From: an uncultured Tessaracoccus sp.
Lineage (GTDB): Bacteria > Actinomycetota > Actinomycetes > Propionibacteriales > Propionibacteriaceae
Direction: 5' to 3'
Assembly (NCBI RefSeq): GCF_943914565.1
Contig: NZ_CALUCN010000004.1
Location: forward strand, 124,001-188,000
DNA length: 64,000 nt
In this document: piece by piece, positions 44,039-53,338 of the stretch
How positions within the stretch are numbered: the stretch's first letter is position 1
How the letters are laid out: each line of letters opens with the position of its first letter
Program-made: the position numbers and the translations under genes
The notes under the pieces: generated by a model
Told to the model about the DNA's origin: nothing
Database searches by the model: none
What the model saw: only the letters and a program-made list of their open reading frames with translations

Positions 44039-45718
44039 TCACGACAACCCGGAGATCACGCCGTCGTCGTCGATGTCGATCCGAAGCGCCGCCGGCTCCG
44101 TCGGCAACCCCGGCATGGTGAGGACCGAGCCGCAGATCACGACGACGAACCCCGCCCCCGCGGAGAGCCGCACATCGCGCACCGGCAGCTCGTGCCCCTC
44201 GGGCGCGCCACGCAGCGTCGGGTCGGTCGAGAACGAGTACTGCGTCTTCGCGATGCACACCGGCAGTCCGCCGAAGCCAGCCTCCTCGAACTCCCGCAAC
44301 CGGCGCGCCGCCCGCGGCGCGTACGTGACGCTGCCGGCGCCGTGCAGCTTCGTCGCGATGGCCTCGATCTTCCCCCGCAGCGACGCGTCGAGGGGGTAGG
44401 GGTACGTGAGTTCGGGCGGCGGCGTCGCGCTCATCTCGACGACGGCCCGCGCGAGGTCCTCCGCCCCCGCGCCCCCGTCGGTGAAGTGGGTCGTCTCGTG
44501 CACCTCGATGCCGTGGGCCCCGACGAGTTCGCGGACGAGGGCCACCTCCGCGTCGGTGTCGCTCGCGAACCGGTTGAGCGCGACGATCACCCGCTGCCCG
44601 AAGTGATCGACGAGGTTGTCGAGGTGCCGGTCGAGGTTCGGCATGCCGGCGCGCACCGCGTCGAGGTCCTCGCGCTCGAGCGCATCGCGATCGACACCAC
44701 CGTGGTACTTGAGCGCGCGCACCGTCGCGACGAGCACGGTCACCGCCGGTTGGATGCCGGCTGCGCGGCACTTGATGTCGAAGAACTTCTCCGCGCCGAG
44801 GTCCGCGCCGAACCCGGCCTCGGTGACGACGAGGTCCGCGAGCCCGAGCGCGGTCCTCGTCGCGAGCACCGACGAGCACCCGTGCGCGATGTTGGCGAAC
44901 GGCCCGCCGTGCACGAAGGCCGGCGAGTGCTCGAGCGTCTGCACGAGGTTCGGCTGCAGCGCGTCGCGCAGCACGACGGCGATCGCGCCCTCGACGCCCA
45001 GGTCCCGCACGCGGACCGTGTCGCCGTCGAACGTCCGGCCCAGCACGATTTCGCCGATGCGGGTGCGCAGCTCACCGATCGACTGCGCGAGGCAGAGGAT
45101 CGCCATGAGCTCGGAAGCGACGGTGATGTCGAACCCCGTCTCGCGCGGCACGCCGCCGGTGCGGCCACCGAGCCCGACGACGACGTGCCTGAGCGCGCGG
45201 TCGTTGATGTCGAGCACCCGGCCCCAGGTGATCGTGCGCGGGTCGAGCCCGAGGGCGTTGCCCTGGTGGAGGTGGTTGTCCACGAGGGCGGCGAGGAGGT
45301 TGTGCGCCTGCGTGAGTGCGGCCATGTCGCCGGTGAAGTGCAGGTTGATGTCCTCCATCGGGACGATCTGGGCGTAGCCGCCGCCCGCCGCGCCACCCTT
45401 CAGGCCGAACACCGGACCCATCGACGGTTCGCGCAGACACGCGATCGCCCGGTGCCCGAGCCGGTTCAGCGCATCGGTGAGACCCACCGTCGCGGTGGTC
45501 TTGCCCTCGCCAGCAGGGGTCGGGGAGATCGCCGTGATGAGGACGAGGTTGCCCGGTGCCCGTTCGGCGAACTCCCGCGCGGCCGAGAGACGGATCTTGG
45601 CCTTGTCGTGGCCGTGGGGGACGAGGTCCTCGGGCGCGATGCCGAGGCTGGCCGCGATCTCGGTGATCGGCCGCGGGTTGGCGGCCTGCGCGATCGCGAT
45701 GTCGCTGGGAAAGGTCAT
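44039..45718 (-). CDS. fhs: Formate-tetrahydrofolate ligase
   Basis: 559-aa enzyme that makes 10-formyl-THF from formate, THF and ATP, feeding purine and one-carbon pathways. The ATP loop TPAGEGKTTATVGLTDAL and the FGLKGGAAGGGYAQ segment are diagnostic. The C-terminal VRLSAGAGFVVVICGSVLTM matches the family end. ATG 45718 is chosen over the long upstream extension, and the length is normal. It is monocistronic here. The gene is a typical single-copy housekeeping enzyme, unconnected to its neighbours. Confidence 0.96.
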   Translation of the reverse strand: MTFPSDIAIAQAANPRPITEIAASLGIAPEDLVPHGHDKAKIRLSAAREFAERAPGNLVLITAISPTPAGEGKTTATVGLTDALNRLGHRAIACLREPSMGPVFGLKGGAAGGGYAQIVPMEDINLHFTGDMAALTQAHNLLAALVDNHLHQGNALGLDPRTITWGRVLDINDRALRHVVVGLGGRTGGVPRETGFDITVASELMAILCLAQSIGELRTRIGEIVLGRTFDGDTVRVRDLGVEGAIAVVLRDALQPNLVQTLEHSPAFVHGGPFANIAHGCSSVLATRTALGLADLVVTEAGFGADLGAEKFFDIKCRAAGIQPAVTVLVATVRALKYHGGVDRDALEREDLDAVRAGMPNLDRHLDNLVDHFGQRVIVALNRFASDTDAEVALVRELVGAHGIEVHETTHFTDGGAGAEDLARAVVEMSATPPPELTYPYPLDASLRGKIEAIATKLHGAGSVTYAPRAARRLREFEEAGFGGLPVCIAKTQYSFSTDPTLRGAPEGHELPVRDVRLSAGAGFVVVICGSVLTMPGLPTEPAALRIDIDDDGVISGLS

Positions 45719-45826
45719 CGGTGCTCCGTCCTGCGTGCAGCGTCGTCGCTGATGTTCCATCATGGCGCAGCCGCAGGGGTCCGCGCGGGCACGAGGAGGA
45801 ATCCCTGTTCTCCACCGGCCCAACCA

Positions 45827-45886
45827 CTGTCCACAACCCCTGTGGAGAAGTGGACAATCCGCGAGAAAACGCACGAGTTCTCCACA
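45827..45886. promoter_or_regulatory. Cluster of four DnaA-box-like sites upstream of the tad locus
   Basis: Within 60 bp are CTGTCCACA (45827-45835), TGTGGAGAA (45841-45849), AGTGGACAA (45849-45857) and TTCTCCACA (45878-45886). Each differs by one base from TTGTCCACA or its complement. They sit between the fhs start and the first tad-locus gene. Confidence 0.6.
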
Positions 45887-45951
45887 TTGCGCCGTACGGC
45901 GTGTCGACTTGACCCCTCTGCCCCCTAGGTTCATCCCCGGAGGTGATCGCC

Positions 45952-46587
45952 ATGGATGACAAGGTCGGATCCACGGGCACGCGCCCGGAGGCGGTGCAGC
46001 TGAGGGCGCGACGGAGCCCGAAGCTGGTGGTGGCGGGCGTGCTCGCCGTGGTGCTGGGCGCGCTCGGGTTCGCGCAGCTGCACACCGCGACGACGAACCA
46101 CCGCGGCGTGGTGAGCGTCGCCGAGCCCATCGCCCGCGGGGCGCTCGTCGAGGAAGGCAACCTCCGGGTGGTGCAGGTGCCGCAGGGCTTCCCCGTCGAG
46201 GGGCTGCCGGAGGCGCGCATCGACGAGATCGTCGGCCGTACCGCACTCACCGACCTCCCGGTGGGCTCGTTCCCCGAGGCGGCCCACGTCGGGGACAACC
46301 CGTTGCCGAAGGGCCAGGCCCTCGTCGGGCTCCGGCTCTCGCACGGGCAGCTCCCGCTCTCCGCACTCCCCGCGGGTACCCAGGTGCGGCTCGTCGGCAC
46401 CGAGGCCGCCCAGTCCGACGCCCCTGCCGACGAGGGCCTGGCCGCCGTGGTCGCCGTCGCGCCCGTGCTCCTCGACGACGGCGTGACCTACACGCTCGAC
46501 GTCCGGGTCCCGCAGGCCTCGGCCGACGCCGTCGCGCGGCTCGCCGCGCGCGGGGAGCTGGCCCTCGTCGCGCTCGGGGAGGGTTGA
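45952..46587 (+). CDS. CpaB-like SAF-domain protein of the Flp pilus
   Basis: 211-aa protein. It has a short basic N-terminus, one membrane helix (LVVAGVLAVVLGALGFAQL) and a SAF domain with VAEPIARGALVEEGNLRVV, as in CpaB/RcpC proteins that help assemble Flp pili. Start ATG 45952 follows CGGAGG; a GTG three codons earlier lies in the ribosome site. First gene of the tad-type operon, 3 bp before the TadZ-like gene. Confidence 0.78.
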   Translation: MDDKVGSTGTRPEAVQLRARRSPKLVVAGVLAVVLGALGFAQLHTATTNHRGVVSVAEPIARGALVEEGNLRVVQVPQGFPVEGLPEARIDEIVGRTALTDLPVGSFPEAAHVGDNPLPKGQALVGLRLSHGQLPLSALPAGTQVRLVGTEAAQSDAPADEGLAAVVAVAPVLLDDGVTYTLDVRVPQASADAVARLAARGELALVALGEG

Positions 46588-46590
46588 GCC

Positions 46591-47385
46591 GTGGCCGTCA
46601 TCGTCTGCACGGGCGGGCCCGGCTCCCCCGGCGTCACCACCACCGCCCTGACCCTCGCGATCACTTGGCCACGCGACGTGCTCCTCGCCGACTGCGACCG
46701 CGACCCGTCGCAGGCCGTGCTCGCCGGCTACCTCCGCGGCCTCGACACCGGCGGCCGGGGCCTCGCCTCCGTCGCGCAGGCCCACCGGCAGGGGCTGCCC
46801 CTCGCCGACGAGCTGTGGGTGCACACCCTGCCCCTGCGCGAGGGCGAGGCCGCGACCAGACGGTTCCTCGCCGGCTTCTCCCACCCCGGCGCCGTGCGGC
46901 TCTTCGAGGCGGCGTGGACGGGGCTCGGCGAGGCGTTCGCCGCGCTCGACGCGCGCGGGGTCGACGTGCTCGTCGACGCGGGCCGCATCGGCGTCCACGG
47001 CCTCCCGCTCGGGCTGCTCACGAGCGCGGACCTCGTCGTCGTGACGGTACGCAGCCACTTGCGCTCCCTCGCCGCGCTACGGCTGCACCTGCCCACCCTG
47101 CGCGAGCAGCTCGGCGCCCTGCCGGTGGCGGTGCCGCTGGGCCTGGCCGTCGTCGGGCCGGGCATGCCGTACTCCTCGCGCGAGATCGGGCAGCAGTTCG
47201 ACGTCGAGCCGTGGCTCGAGATCCCCCACGACCCCCGCGCCGCCGCCGTGCTCGCCGACGGCGCACCCGAGCCGCGTCGCTTCGCCGAGCACGGCCACTT
47301 GGGCCGCGCCCGCACGCTCGCGAAACAGCTCGCCGAACGCGTCCACGGCCTGCGCCGCAGCAGGGAGGAGCTGCTCCATGTCTGA
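46591..47385 (+). CDS. TadZ/CpaE-like MinD-family ATPase
   Basis: 264-aa P-loop protein. Its nucleotide loop GGPGSPGVTTTAL has no lysine at the usual site, as in the degenerate actinobacterial form. LLADCDRDPSQAVL is the switch I region. TadZ proteins place the pilus machine at the cell pole. The GTG start is 3 bp after the cpaB-like stop, and its end overlaps the ATPase gene by 8 bp. ATPase activity is uncertain. Confidence 0.8.
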   Translation: MAVIVCTGGPGSPGVTTTALTLAITWPRDVLLADCDRDPSQAVLAGYLRGLDTGGRGLASVAQAHRQGLPLADELWVHTLPLREGEAATRRFLAGFSHPGAVRLFEAAWTGLGEAFAALDARGVDVLVDAGRIGVHGLPLGLLTSADLVVVTVRSHLRSLAALRLHLPTLREQLGALPVAVPLGLAVVGPGMPYSSREIGQQFDVEPWLEIPHDPRAAAVLADGAPEPRRFAEHGHLGRARTLAKQLAERVHGLRRSREELLHV

Positions 47386-48790
47386 CCTCGCGACGAGCCT
47401 CGGCCGGCTCGGCCCCGCACCCACGGCCCCGACGTTCACCCCTGCCCCGCAGCCCCCGGCACCACGCCGCGCCGAACGCGAGGACGCGGACGTGGACTGG
47501 GCCCTCGTCGTGACGCTTCGGCGGGAGGTCGCGGAGGAGATCGCGGCGGCGGCCACCAGGTGGCAGGCCGAGCAGGGCCAGCCGATGCCGGAGGAGGACA
47601 CCCGCGTCCGCGCGCGTTCGATCATCCGCTCGTGCGTGCACGCCCGCGCCCGGCAGCTGAGCGACGACGGGGAGGCCCTGTGGTCCGTCGCGCTCGAGCA
47701 GCGCTACGCCGACGCCGTCGAGTCCGCCATCTTCGGCTACGGCCGGCTCCAGCCACTGTTCGAGATCCCCGACGCGGAGAACGTCGAGATCCACGGCCAC
47801 GACTCGGTGATGATCCACTACGGCGACGGGCACCGCGTCGAGCACCCGCCCGTCGCGGACTCCGACGACGAGCTCGTCGAGGCCATCCGGTTCCTCGGCG
47901 AGACCGCCTCGCCGCCGCGTCCCTTCGACGACGCCCACCCGACGATGACCCTCGCCCTGGGCAGCCGGTTCCGTCTGCACGCGATCGGCTTCGGGCTGTC
48001 GCACCGACCCTCGATCGTGATCCGCCAGCACCGCCTCACCGACGTCACCCTCGACGACCTCGCCGGCACGGGCATGTTCCCGCGTGAGCTCGGCGACATC
48101 CTGCGCGCCGCGGTGCTCGCCCGGAAGTCCATCGTGATCAGCGGCGACCAGGGCGCGGGCAAGACCACCCTGCTGCGCGCGCTCGTCGACGCGATCCCCG
48201 CGACGGAGCGGTTCGGCACGCTCGAGACCGATTACGAGCTGCTCACGCACCTCCACCCGCACCGACGCAACGTGCTCGCGCTGCAGGCGCGGATCGGGCT
48301 CGGCGAGTCGGCGGCCGGCGAGCGCGTGGGCTCCTACGGCGTCGCCGACCTCATCCCGGAGGCGCTCAGGCAGAACCTCACCCGCCTCGTCGTCGGCGAG
48401 GTGCGCGGCGAGGAGGCCGGCGCGATGTTCGAGGCCATGCAGTCCGGCGCGGGCACACTCTCCACCACCCACTCCCACTCCGCCGCCTCGACGATGGACC
48501 GGCTCGCCGCGCGCGTCGCGCAGGGCGGCGTGCTCGACATCGACGAGGCCATGCGGCAGATCGCGCACCACCTCGACCTCATCATCCACGTCCAGCTCCG
48601 CGACGACACCTGGCGCGGCGGGGTGCGACGCCGGTTCGTCACCGAGGTGCGGCAGCTCACCGGCTCGATGGAGGCCGGCCGCCCCACCACGCACGTGCTC
48701 TACCGCGCCGACGCCGACGGGACCCCCGTCGCGCTCGATCCCAGCGCCGAGCTGCTCGCGGAGCTCGCCGAGTACCGGGAGGCGCGATGA
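47378..48790 (+). CDS. tadA: Flp pilus assembly ATPase TadA/CpaF
   Basis: 470-aa secretion ATPase. A Pro-rich N-terminus precedes the N-domain (AIFGYGRLQPLFEIPDAENV). Walker A is ISGDQGAGKTTLLRAL, and LTRLVVGEVRGEEAGAM covers Walker B. The catalytic Asp-box/His-box region includes TLSTTHSHSA. It hydrolyses ATP to drive Flp subunit assembly. It overlaps the TadZ-like gene by 8 bp and tadB by 4 bp. Confidence 0.92.
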   Translation: MSDLATSLGRLGPAPTAPTFTPAPQPPAPRRAEREDADVDWALVVTLRREVAEEIAAAATRWQAEQGQPMPEEDTRVRARSIIRSCVHARARQLSDDGEALWSVALEQRYADAVESAIFGYGRLQPLFEIPDAENVEIHGHDSVMIHYGDGHRVEHPPVADSDDELVEAIRFLGETASPPRPFDDAHPTMTLALGSRFRLHAIGFGLSHRPSIVIRQHRLTDVTLDDLAGTGMFPRELGDILRAAVLARKSIVISGDQGAGKTTLLRALVDAIPATERFGTLETDYELLTHLHPHRRNVLALQARIGLGESAAGERVGSYGVADLIPEALRQNLTRLVVGEVRGEEAGAMFEAMQSGAGTLSTTHSHSAASTMDRLAARVAQGGVLDIDEAMRQIAHHLDLIIHVQLRDDTWRGGVRRRFVTEVRQLTGSMEAGRPTTHVLYRADADGTPVALDPSAELLAELAEYREAR

Positions 48791-49632
48791 GCGCGGCAGC
48801 CGCTGCAGCCGGCGCGATCGTCGGCCTGGGGGTGGTGCTCGTGGTCACGGGCCTGGTCCCCCGGTCCGCTCCACCACAATCCACAGGCCTGTGGAAAACC
48901 CTGTGGAGGGCGTGGGAAGCGCGGTCGCTTCGCTGGCGCTGGTGGTGCGCCCTCTCACTCGTCGCGGGGGTTGTCTGGGCGGCGCTCACCGGCTTCGTGC
49001 TCGCCGTGGTGCTCGTGCCGGCCACCGCGCTGGGCGTGCCGTACCTCCTGGGCGCGCCGCCGTCGCGGGAGCTCGACCTGCTCGCCGCACTGGACCGCTG
49101 GGTCAGGCTGCTCGCCACGTCGATCGGGACGGGCAAGTCGATCCGCGACGCGGTCTTCGCCACCCGCGCCCAGGTGCCGCCGCTGCTGCGTGGCCCCGTC
49201 GAGCGGCTGTGCGTGCGACTCGACCAGCGCACCACCAGCCGCGACGCGCTGCTGCACCTCGCCGACGAGCTCGACTCCGCGGACGCCGACGCGGTGTGCG
49301 CCGCGCTCGCGATCGCGGCCTCGCGCGGCGGGATCGGCACCCGGGCGACACTGCAGGCCCTGTCGCTCACCATCCAGGACCGGCTGCGGGCGCTACGGGA
49401 GGTCGCGGCCGAGCGCGCCAAGCCGCGGGCCGTGGTGCGGCAGGTGACGGTGATCACGCTCGCGGTGGTGGTCGGCGCCGTGGTGTTGAACCCCGCGTTC
49501 TTCGCGCCCTACCGCAGCCCGCTGGGGCAGGTCATCGCGCTCGCACTGGCCGCCGGCTACGCCGGATGCCTGCTCGTGCTGCGGCGCCTCACCACGCCTC
49601 CGCCGGCGCCGCGATTCCTGAGGGGGCAGTGA
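48787..49632 (+). CDS. tadB: Flp pilus platform protein TadB-like
   Basis: 281-aa membrane protein with a T2SF/GspF domain. Helices lie near the N-terminus and around residues 55-85 and 220-265. The cytoplasmic domain has WVRLLATSIGTGKSIRDAVF and LCVRLDQRTTSRDALLHLAD. ATG 48787 overlaps the tadA stop (ATGA). It pairs with the next gene to form the inner-membrane platform. Confidence 0.85.
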   Translation: MSAAAAAAGAIVGLGVVLVVTGLVPRSAPPQSTGLWKTLWRAWEARSLRWRWWCALSLVAGVVWAALTGFVLAVVLVPATALGVPYLLGAPPSRELDLLAALDRWVRLLATSIGTGKSIRDAVFATRAQVPPLLRGPVERLCVRLDQRTTSRDALLHLADELDSADADAVCAALAIAASRGGIGTRATLQALSLTIQDRLRALREVAAERAKPRAVVRQVTVITLAVVVGAVVLNPAFFAPYRSPLGQVIALALAAGYAGCLLVLRRLTTPPPAPRFLRGQ

Positions 49633-50477
49633 TGGGGATCGCGATCGCGCTCGGGGCGCTCGTCGGGACGGGGCTCGTCGCCGTCGTCGCAGGGCTGCTG
49701 CCCGCGCCTGTGCGGTTGGGCGACGCGCTGGCCGTGCTCGACCGGCGGGCCGGGACCACCGTCGGTGCGGCGGGGCGGCTGGGGTCGCGCTGGCGGCTGC
49801 CGCTCAGCGCCGAGCAGCAGCGGCTGCTCGCGATGCAGGACCGCGACGTGGCGGACTTCTTCGCCGAAAAAGCGGTCTACGCGGTGGCCGGGCTCCTGCT
49901 GCCGGGGTTCTGGGTGCTGCTGCAGGTGCTGCTCGGCACCGGCGGCGACGCGCTCCCGCTGCTGGCGAGCCCGGTGGCGGCGGTGCTGGGCTTCTTCCTG
50001 CCCGACTGGCGCCTTCGTCGGGGACAACGACAGCAGCGTCGCGCCATGCACGACGCGGTGCACACGTTCTTCGACCTCGTCGCGCTCGAACGCCTCGCCA
50101 ACGCCTCGGCCGCGCAGGCCACGCTCCAGGCCGCGGCCATCTCGGACGCGCCGCTCTTCCGACGCATCACGACGGGGCTCGAGCGCGCCCGCATGGAGCA
50201 GACCCCGCCGTGGGACGAGCTGCGGCGTGTCGCCGAGGAGTGGCGGATGCCTGAGCTCGCCGACTTCGCCGACGTGATGCAGCTCGAGGAGCAGGGCGCC
50301 GGGCTGGCCGAGGCGCTGCAGGCGCGCGTGACCGAGCTCCGCGACGCGCACCTGACGGCCGTGAAGATGGAGGCGAGCGCCGCCAGCGAGCGGATGACCG
50401 TGTGGATGACGATTCCAGCGATGCTGCTGGGGCTGGCGTTCCTCACGCCCGCCCTGCTGAGGATCACCGCCATGTGA
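49632..50477 (+). CDS. tadC: Flp pilus platform protein TadC-like
   Basis: 281-aa second T2SF protein. It begins with a membrane helix (IAIALGALVGTGLVAVVAG) and has a conserved T2SF segment, DAVHTFFDLVALERLANASA, after two central helices. The start overlaps the tadB stop by one base. It is the last gene before a break that contains DnaA boxes and the pilin gene. Confidence 0.85.
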   Translation: MGIAIALGALVGTGLVAVVAGLLPAPVRLGDALAVLDRRAGTTVGAAGRLGSRWRLPLSAEQQRLLAMQDRDVADFFAEKAVYAVAGLLLPGFWVLLQVLLGTGGDALPLLASPVAAVLGFFLPDWRLRRGQRQQRRAMHDAVHTFFDLVALERLANASAAQATLQAAAISDAPLFRRITTGLERARMEQTPPWDELRRVAEEWRMPELADFADVMQLEEQGAGLAEALQARVTELRDAHLTAVKMEASAASERMTVWMTIPAMLLGLAFLTPALLRITAM

Positions 50478-50483
50478 TTCACC

Positions 50484-50511
50484 TGTGGACAACCTTCCAC
50501 AGTTGTCCACA
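50484..50511. promoter_or_regulatory. Two perfect opposed DnaA boxes inside the tad locus
   Basis: TGTGGACAA (50484-50492) and TTGTCCACA (50503-50511) are exact, facing each other over a 10-bp spacer that itself contains TTCCACA. They lie in the 89-bp gap between tadC and the pilin gene. Confidence 0.7.
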
Positions 50512-50566
50512 ACCTTGAGGAACAACGGGAAACCGAGCCGATTCACCGACACAGTAGGGAGTAACC

Positions 50567-50740
50567 ATGAAGATCGTGCACGAAACCGTCGGACTCACGT
50601 TGCAGTTGCGCGCACTGCGCGACGAGCGTGGGTTGTCACAGTCCACCGAGAACGCCATCCTCCTCGCGGGGGCGGCGGCCGTCGCGCTGCTGATCATCAC
50701 GGTCATCACGAAGTACGTCAAGGACAACCTGCCCAGCTAG
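50567..50740 (+). CDS. flp: Flp-type pilin
   Basis: 57-aa protein. An N-terminal basic leader ends in DERG, followed by LSQSTENAILLAGAAAVAL and a hydrophobic helix, then a short charged tail. This is the Flp/type IVb pilin plan, where the leader is cut after Gly and a Glu a few residues later guides assembly. Here the Glu is at +6, not the usual +5. ATG 50567 follows AGGGAG. No TadE/TadF minor pilin or prepilin peptidase gene is visible nearby. Confidence 0.78.
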   Translation: MKIVHETVGLTLQLRALRDERGLSQSTENAILLAGAAAVALLIITVITKYVKDNLPS

Positions 50741-50748
50741 GAGGCGCC

Positions 50749-53325
50749 ATGCGGTGGCTGCGAGCCCTCGGATCAACCCTCGCCCTCGCCGGCGTGCTGG
50801 TCGGCGTGCCGTGGTTGCTGCTCGTCGTCGCGCCCCCGTCGGCCGTCCTCGACGTGGACTGGGCGCGAGCCCTCCTTCGCCCCGACGACGGTTCGGCCCT
50901 GCTGGCCCTGCTCGGCCTGGTCGGGTGGGCGACGTGGCTCGCGCTGGCCCTGACGGTGCTGACCGAGCTCGTCGCGGTGGCCACCAGGCGGCGCGTCGAC
51001 GTGGCGCTGCCCGGCACCGGATGGCTCCGCCCGGCGGTGTCCGCCCTCGTCGCGGGACTGCTGCTCGCGCCGACGCTGCAGGCCTCGGCCGCGCCACCGT
51101 CGCCGACCCCGCCGACGGTGGGGGCGGCCGAGCCCGGGCCACGCGAGTCCGAGGCCCGGTCGGGCACCGGGCGCACGCACGTGGTCGAGGCCGGCGACGA
51201 GTTGTGGGACATCGCGGAGTCACGGCTCGGCAACGGGCGACGGTGGCGCGACCTGCTCGTGGTGAACCCCGGGCTCACCGCCGACACCCGCCTCACCCCG
51301 GGCAGGGTGCTGCAGCTGCCGCCCGACGTCGAGGTGGCGCGCGGCGACTCGCTGTGGCGGCTGGCAGAGCGCCACCTGGGCGACGGGGAGCGCTGGCCGG
51401 AGATCCGCGAGCTGAACGCCGACCTCGTCACCGACCCCGACGCCATCGACGTCGGCTGGCGGCTCCTGCTGCCCGTCGACGAGACGGTCCCGGTGCCCCG
51501 GCCCGCGCCCTCGGTGCCACGCCCGCGCCCGGTGCCCGGGCCCCGACCCCCCGCGCCGGCACCATCGGTGCCGGCCCCCACTCCGTCGCCGGAGGTCCCG
51601 CCCCCGGCGCCGACACCGGACGTGCCGACGCCGGCGCCCACGCCGTCGGTGCCAACGCCCAGCCCCTCCCCCTCGAACACGGCCGACGTCGACGACGCCG
51701 CCGAGCACGCCGCGGACGACCCGGTCGACGGGGTGCTCGGCGCCGTCGGGGGCATGTTGGCCAGCACGATCGTCGTCGGGGTCGCCGCGCGGCGCCGGCT
51801 TCAGCTCGTGGGCCGCGCGATCGGGCGGCGGCTGATCCCCGTCTCACGCGAGACCGCCCGGCACTGGACCGCGCTCGCGCGGCGCGCGGAGGACGCCCCC
51901 GACGAGGCCCCGGCCCACAGCCCCACCAGCGTCGTCCTCGGCTGGCGCGACGACGGCACCGACGTCGTGCACGACCTCGAGCACGCCCGCGCGACGAGCC
52001 TCGTCGGTGCGCCGGACCTGCAGGGGATCGTCGGCGCGGTGCTCACGGGCCTCGTGTGCGCGCCGTGGTCGGCCGAGGTCGAGGTCTGTGTCGTCGGCGC
52101 CGACGAGCCGTGGGCGAGCGCGCTCGACGATCCGCGGGTCACGCAGTTCGCCGACGTCGACGAGGGAATCGGCCACCTCACGAAGCAGTGCGCGCGCCGA
52201 CGCCTCGAGCTGGGCGCCCGACTGCTCGGTGCAGTCCGCGCCGATCCCGACGAGGCCCCGGCCTGGTCGCCCCTCGTCGTGCTCCTCGCGGCCCCGCTCA
52301 CCGACCCGCAGCGGCGCGCCGTCCGCGAGGCGCTCGACCTGGGCCACGTCGGCGTGAGCGTGCTGGGCCCCGACCTCGGCACCGGCACCGAGGTCCACGT
52401 CGACGGCGACGCGGCTGGGCTCGCCGGCACCCGCTTCCGGCCGCAGCTGCTCGCCACGCCCGCGCGCCGCGCGGTGGTGGACCTCCTCGCCGCCACAGGC
52501 GAGCCCACGACGCAGCCGGCCGACTGGTGGGCGCCCGACGCGGCCCCGCGTCGGGCGCTCGTCCCCGAGCGCGAGGCCGAGGTGTCGCACGTGGTCGCGC
52601 CGCCGTCGGGGACACCGACCATCACGCTGCTGGGCGAGCCGACGATCACCGGCGCCCGCGGCGAGCCGCCGCGACGGGCGGTGCAGCAGTGCGTCGAGTA
52701 CGCGGCTTGGCTGCTGCTTCATCCCCGCACCACGCCCACGACGATGACCCGCGAGCTCTGCGTCGCCGAGGGCACGCGCCGCTCGAACCTCTCCCGGCTG
52801 CGCACCTGGCTCGGCACGGACGCCGACGGGGTGCGTTACCTGCCCGAGGCCTACCGCGGGCACATCACGCTCGACGAGCGGGTGACGTCCGACTGGCACC
52901 GGTTGCGCGCGCTGTTCGACACCCCCGTGAACCTCGCCCCCGATGACACCCTGCGCCGCGCGCTCGAGCAGGTCACCGGGCCGCCGCTCGGCAGCGCCGT
53001 CGACCGCTGGTCTTGGGCGCGCGAGCTGCACGACGACATGGTCGCGTTCCTCGTCGACGTGGCCTGCGCGTTCGCCGACCGCTGCCTCGCCACGGGCCGG
53101 CTCGAGGACGCACGCTGGGCGCTCGTCCGTGGCGAACTCGCCGCCCCGGGACACGACGAGATCCGCATCCGCGGGGTGCGGCTGCGCAGCCTCGCCGGCG
53201 ACCACGCCGGCACCGCCCGCGAGATCGACCGCTTCGTCACCACCATCCGCGACGACAACCGCGAGGTCTCCCCCGCCCACTGCGCAGAGCTCGGGGCCGC
53301 GCGCCGTCGCGTGCCGCAGCCCTGA
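50749..53325 (+). CDS. Membrane protein with LysM repeats and C-terminal BTAD-like domain
   Basis: 858-aa multidomain protein. Three membrane segments lie in the first 120 residues. Two LysM-like repeats follow (VVEAGDELWDIAESRLGNG and VARGDSLWRLAERHLGDG), then a Pro-rich stretch, another hydrophobic segment near residue 340 and a large cytoplasmic part. The end looks like a SARP-type regulator: a DNA-binding-like region (RTTPTTMTRELCVAEGTRRS) followed by BTAD-like helices (LEDARWALVRGELAAPGHDE). It begins 8 bp after the pilin and probably belongs to the operon. A wall sensor controlling transcription is inference. Confidence 0.8.
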   Translation: MRWLRALGSTLALAGVLVGVPWLLLVVAPPSAVLDVDWARALLRPDDGSALLALLGLVGWATWLALALTVLTELVAVATRRRVDVALPGTGWLRPAVSALVAGLLLAPTLQASAAPPSPTPPTVGAAEPGPRESEARSGTGRTHVVEAGDELWDIAESRLGNGRRWRDLLVVNPGLTADTRLTPGRVLQLPPDVEVARGDSLWRLAERHLGDGERWPEIRELNADLVTDPDAIDVGWRLLLPVDETVPVPRPAPSVPRPRPVPGPRPPAPAPSVPAPTPSPEVPPPAPTPDVPTPAPTPSVPTPSPSPSNTADVDDAAEHAADDPVDGVLGAVGGMLASTIVVGVAARRRLQLVGRAIGRRLIPVSRETARHWTALARRAEDAPDEAPAHSPTSVVLGWRDDGTDVVHDLEHARATSLVGAPDLQGIVGAVLTGLVCAPWSAEVEVCVVGADEPWASALDDPRVTQFADVDEGIGHLTKQCARRRLELGARLLGAVRADPDEAPAWSPLVVLLAAPLTDPQRRAVREALDLGHVGVSVLGPDLGTGTEVHVDGDAAGLAGTRFRPQLLATPARRAVVDLLAATGEPTTQPADWWAPDAAPRRALVPEREAEVSHVVAPPSGTPTITLLGEPTITGARGEPPRRAVQQCVEYAAWLLLHPRTTPTTMTRELCVAEGTRRSNLSRLRTWLGTDADGVRYLPEAYRGHITLDERVTSDWHRLRALFDTPVNLAPDDTLRRALEQVTGPPLGSAVDRWSWARELHDDMVAFLVDVACAFADRCLATGRLEDARWALVRGELAAPGHDEIRIRGVRLRSLAGDHAGTAREIDRFVTTIRDDNREVSPAHCAELGAARRRVPQP

Positions 53326-53338
53326 GCCGCGACGGGGG

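Noticed and set aside
48875..48910. Further TCCACA/TGTGGA motifs inside tadB
   Set aside because: They match DnaA boxes poorly and lie in coding sequence, so I did not count them with the clusters.
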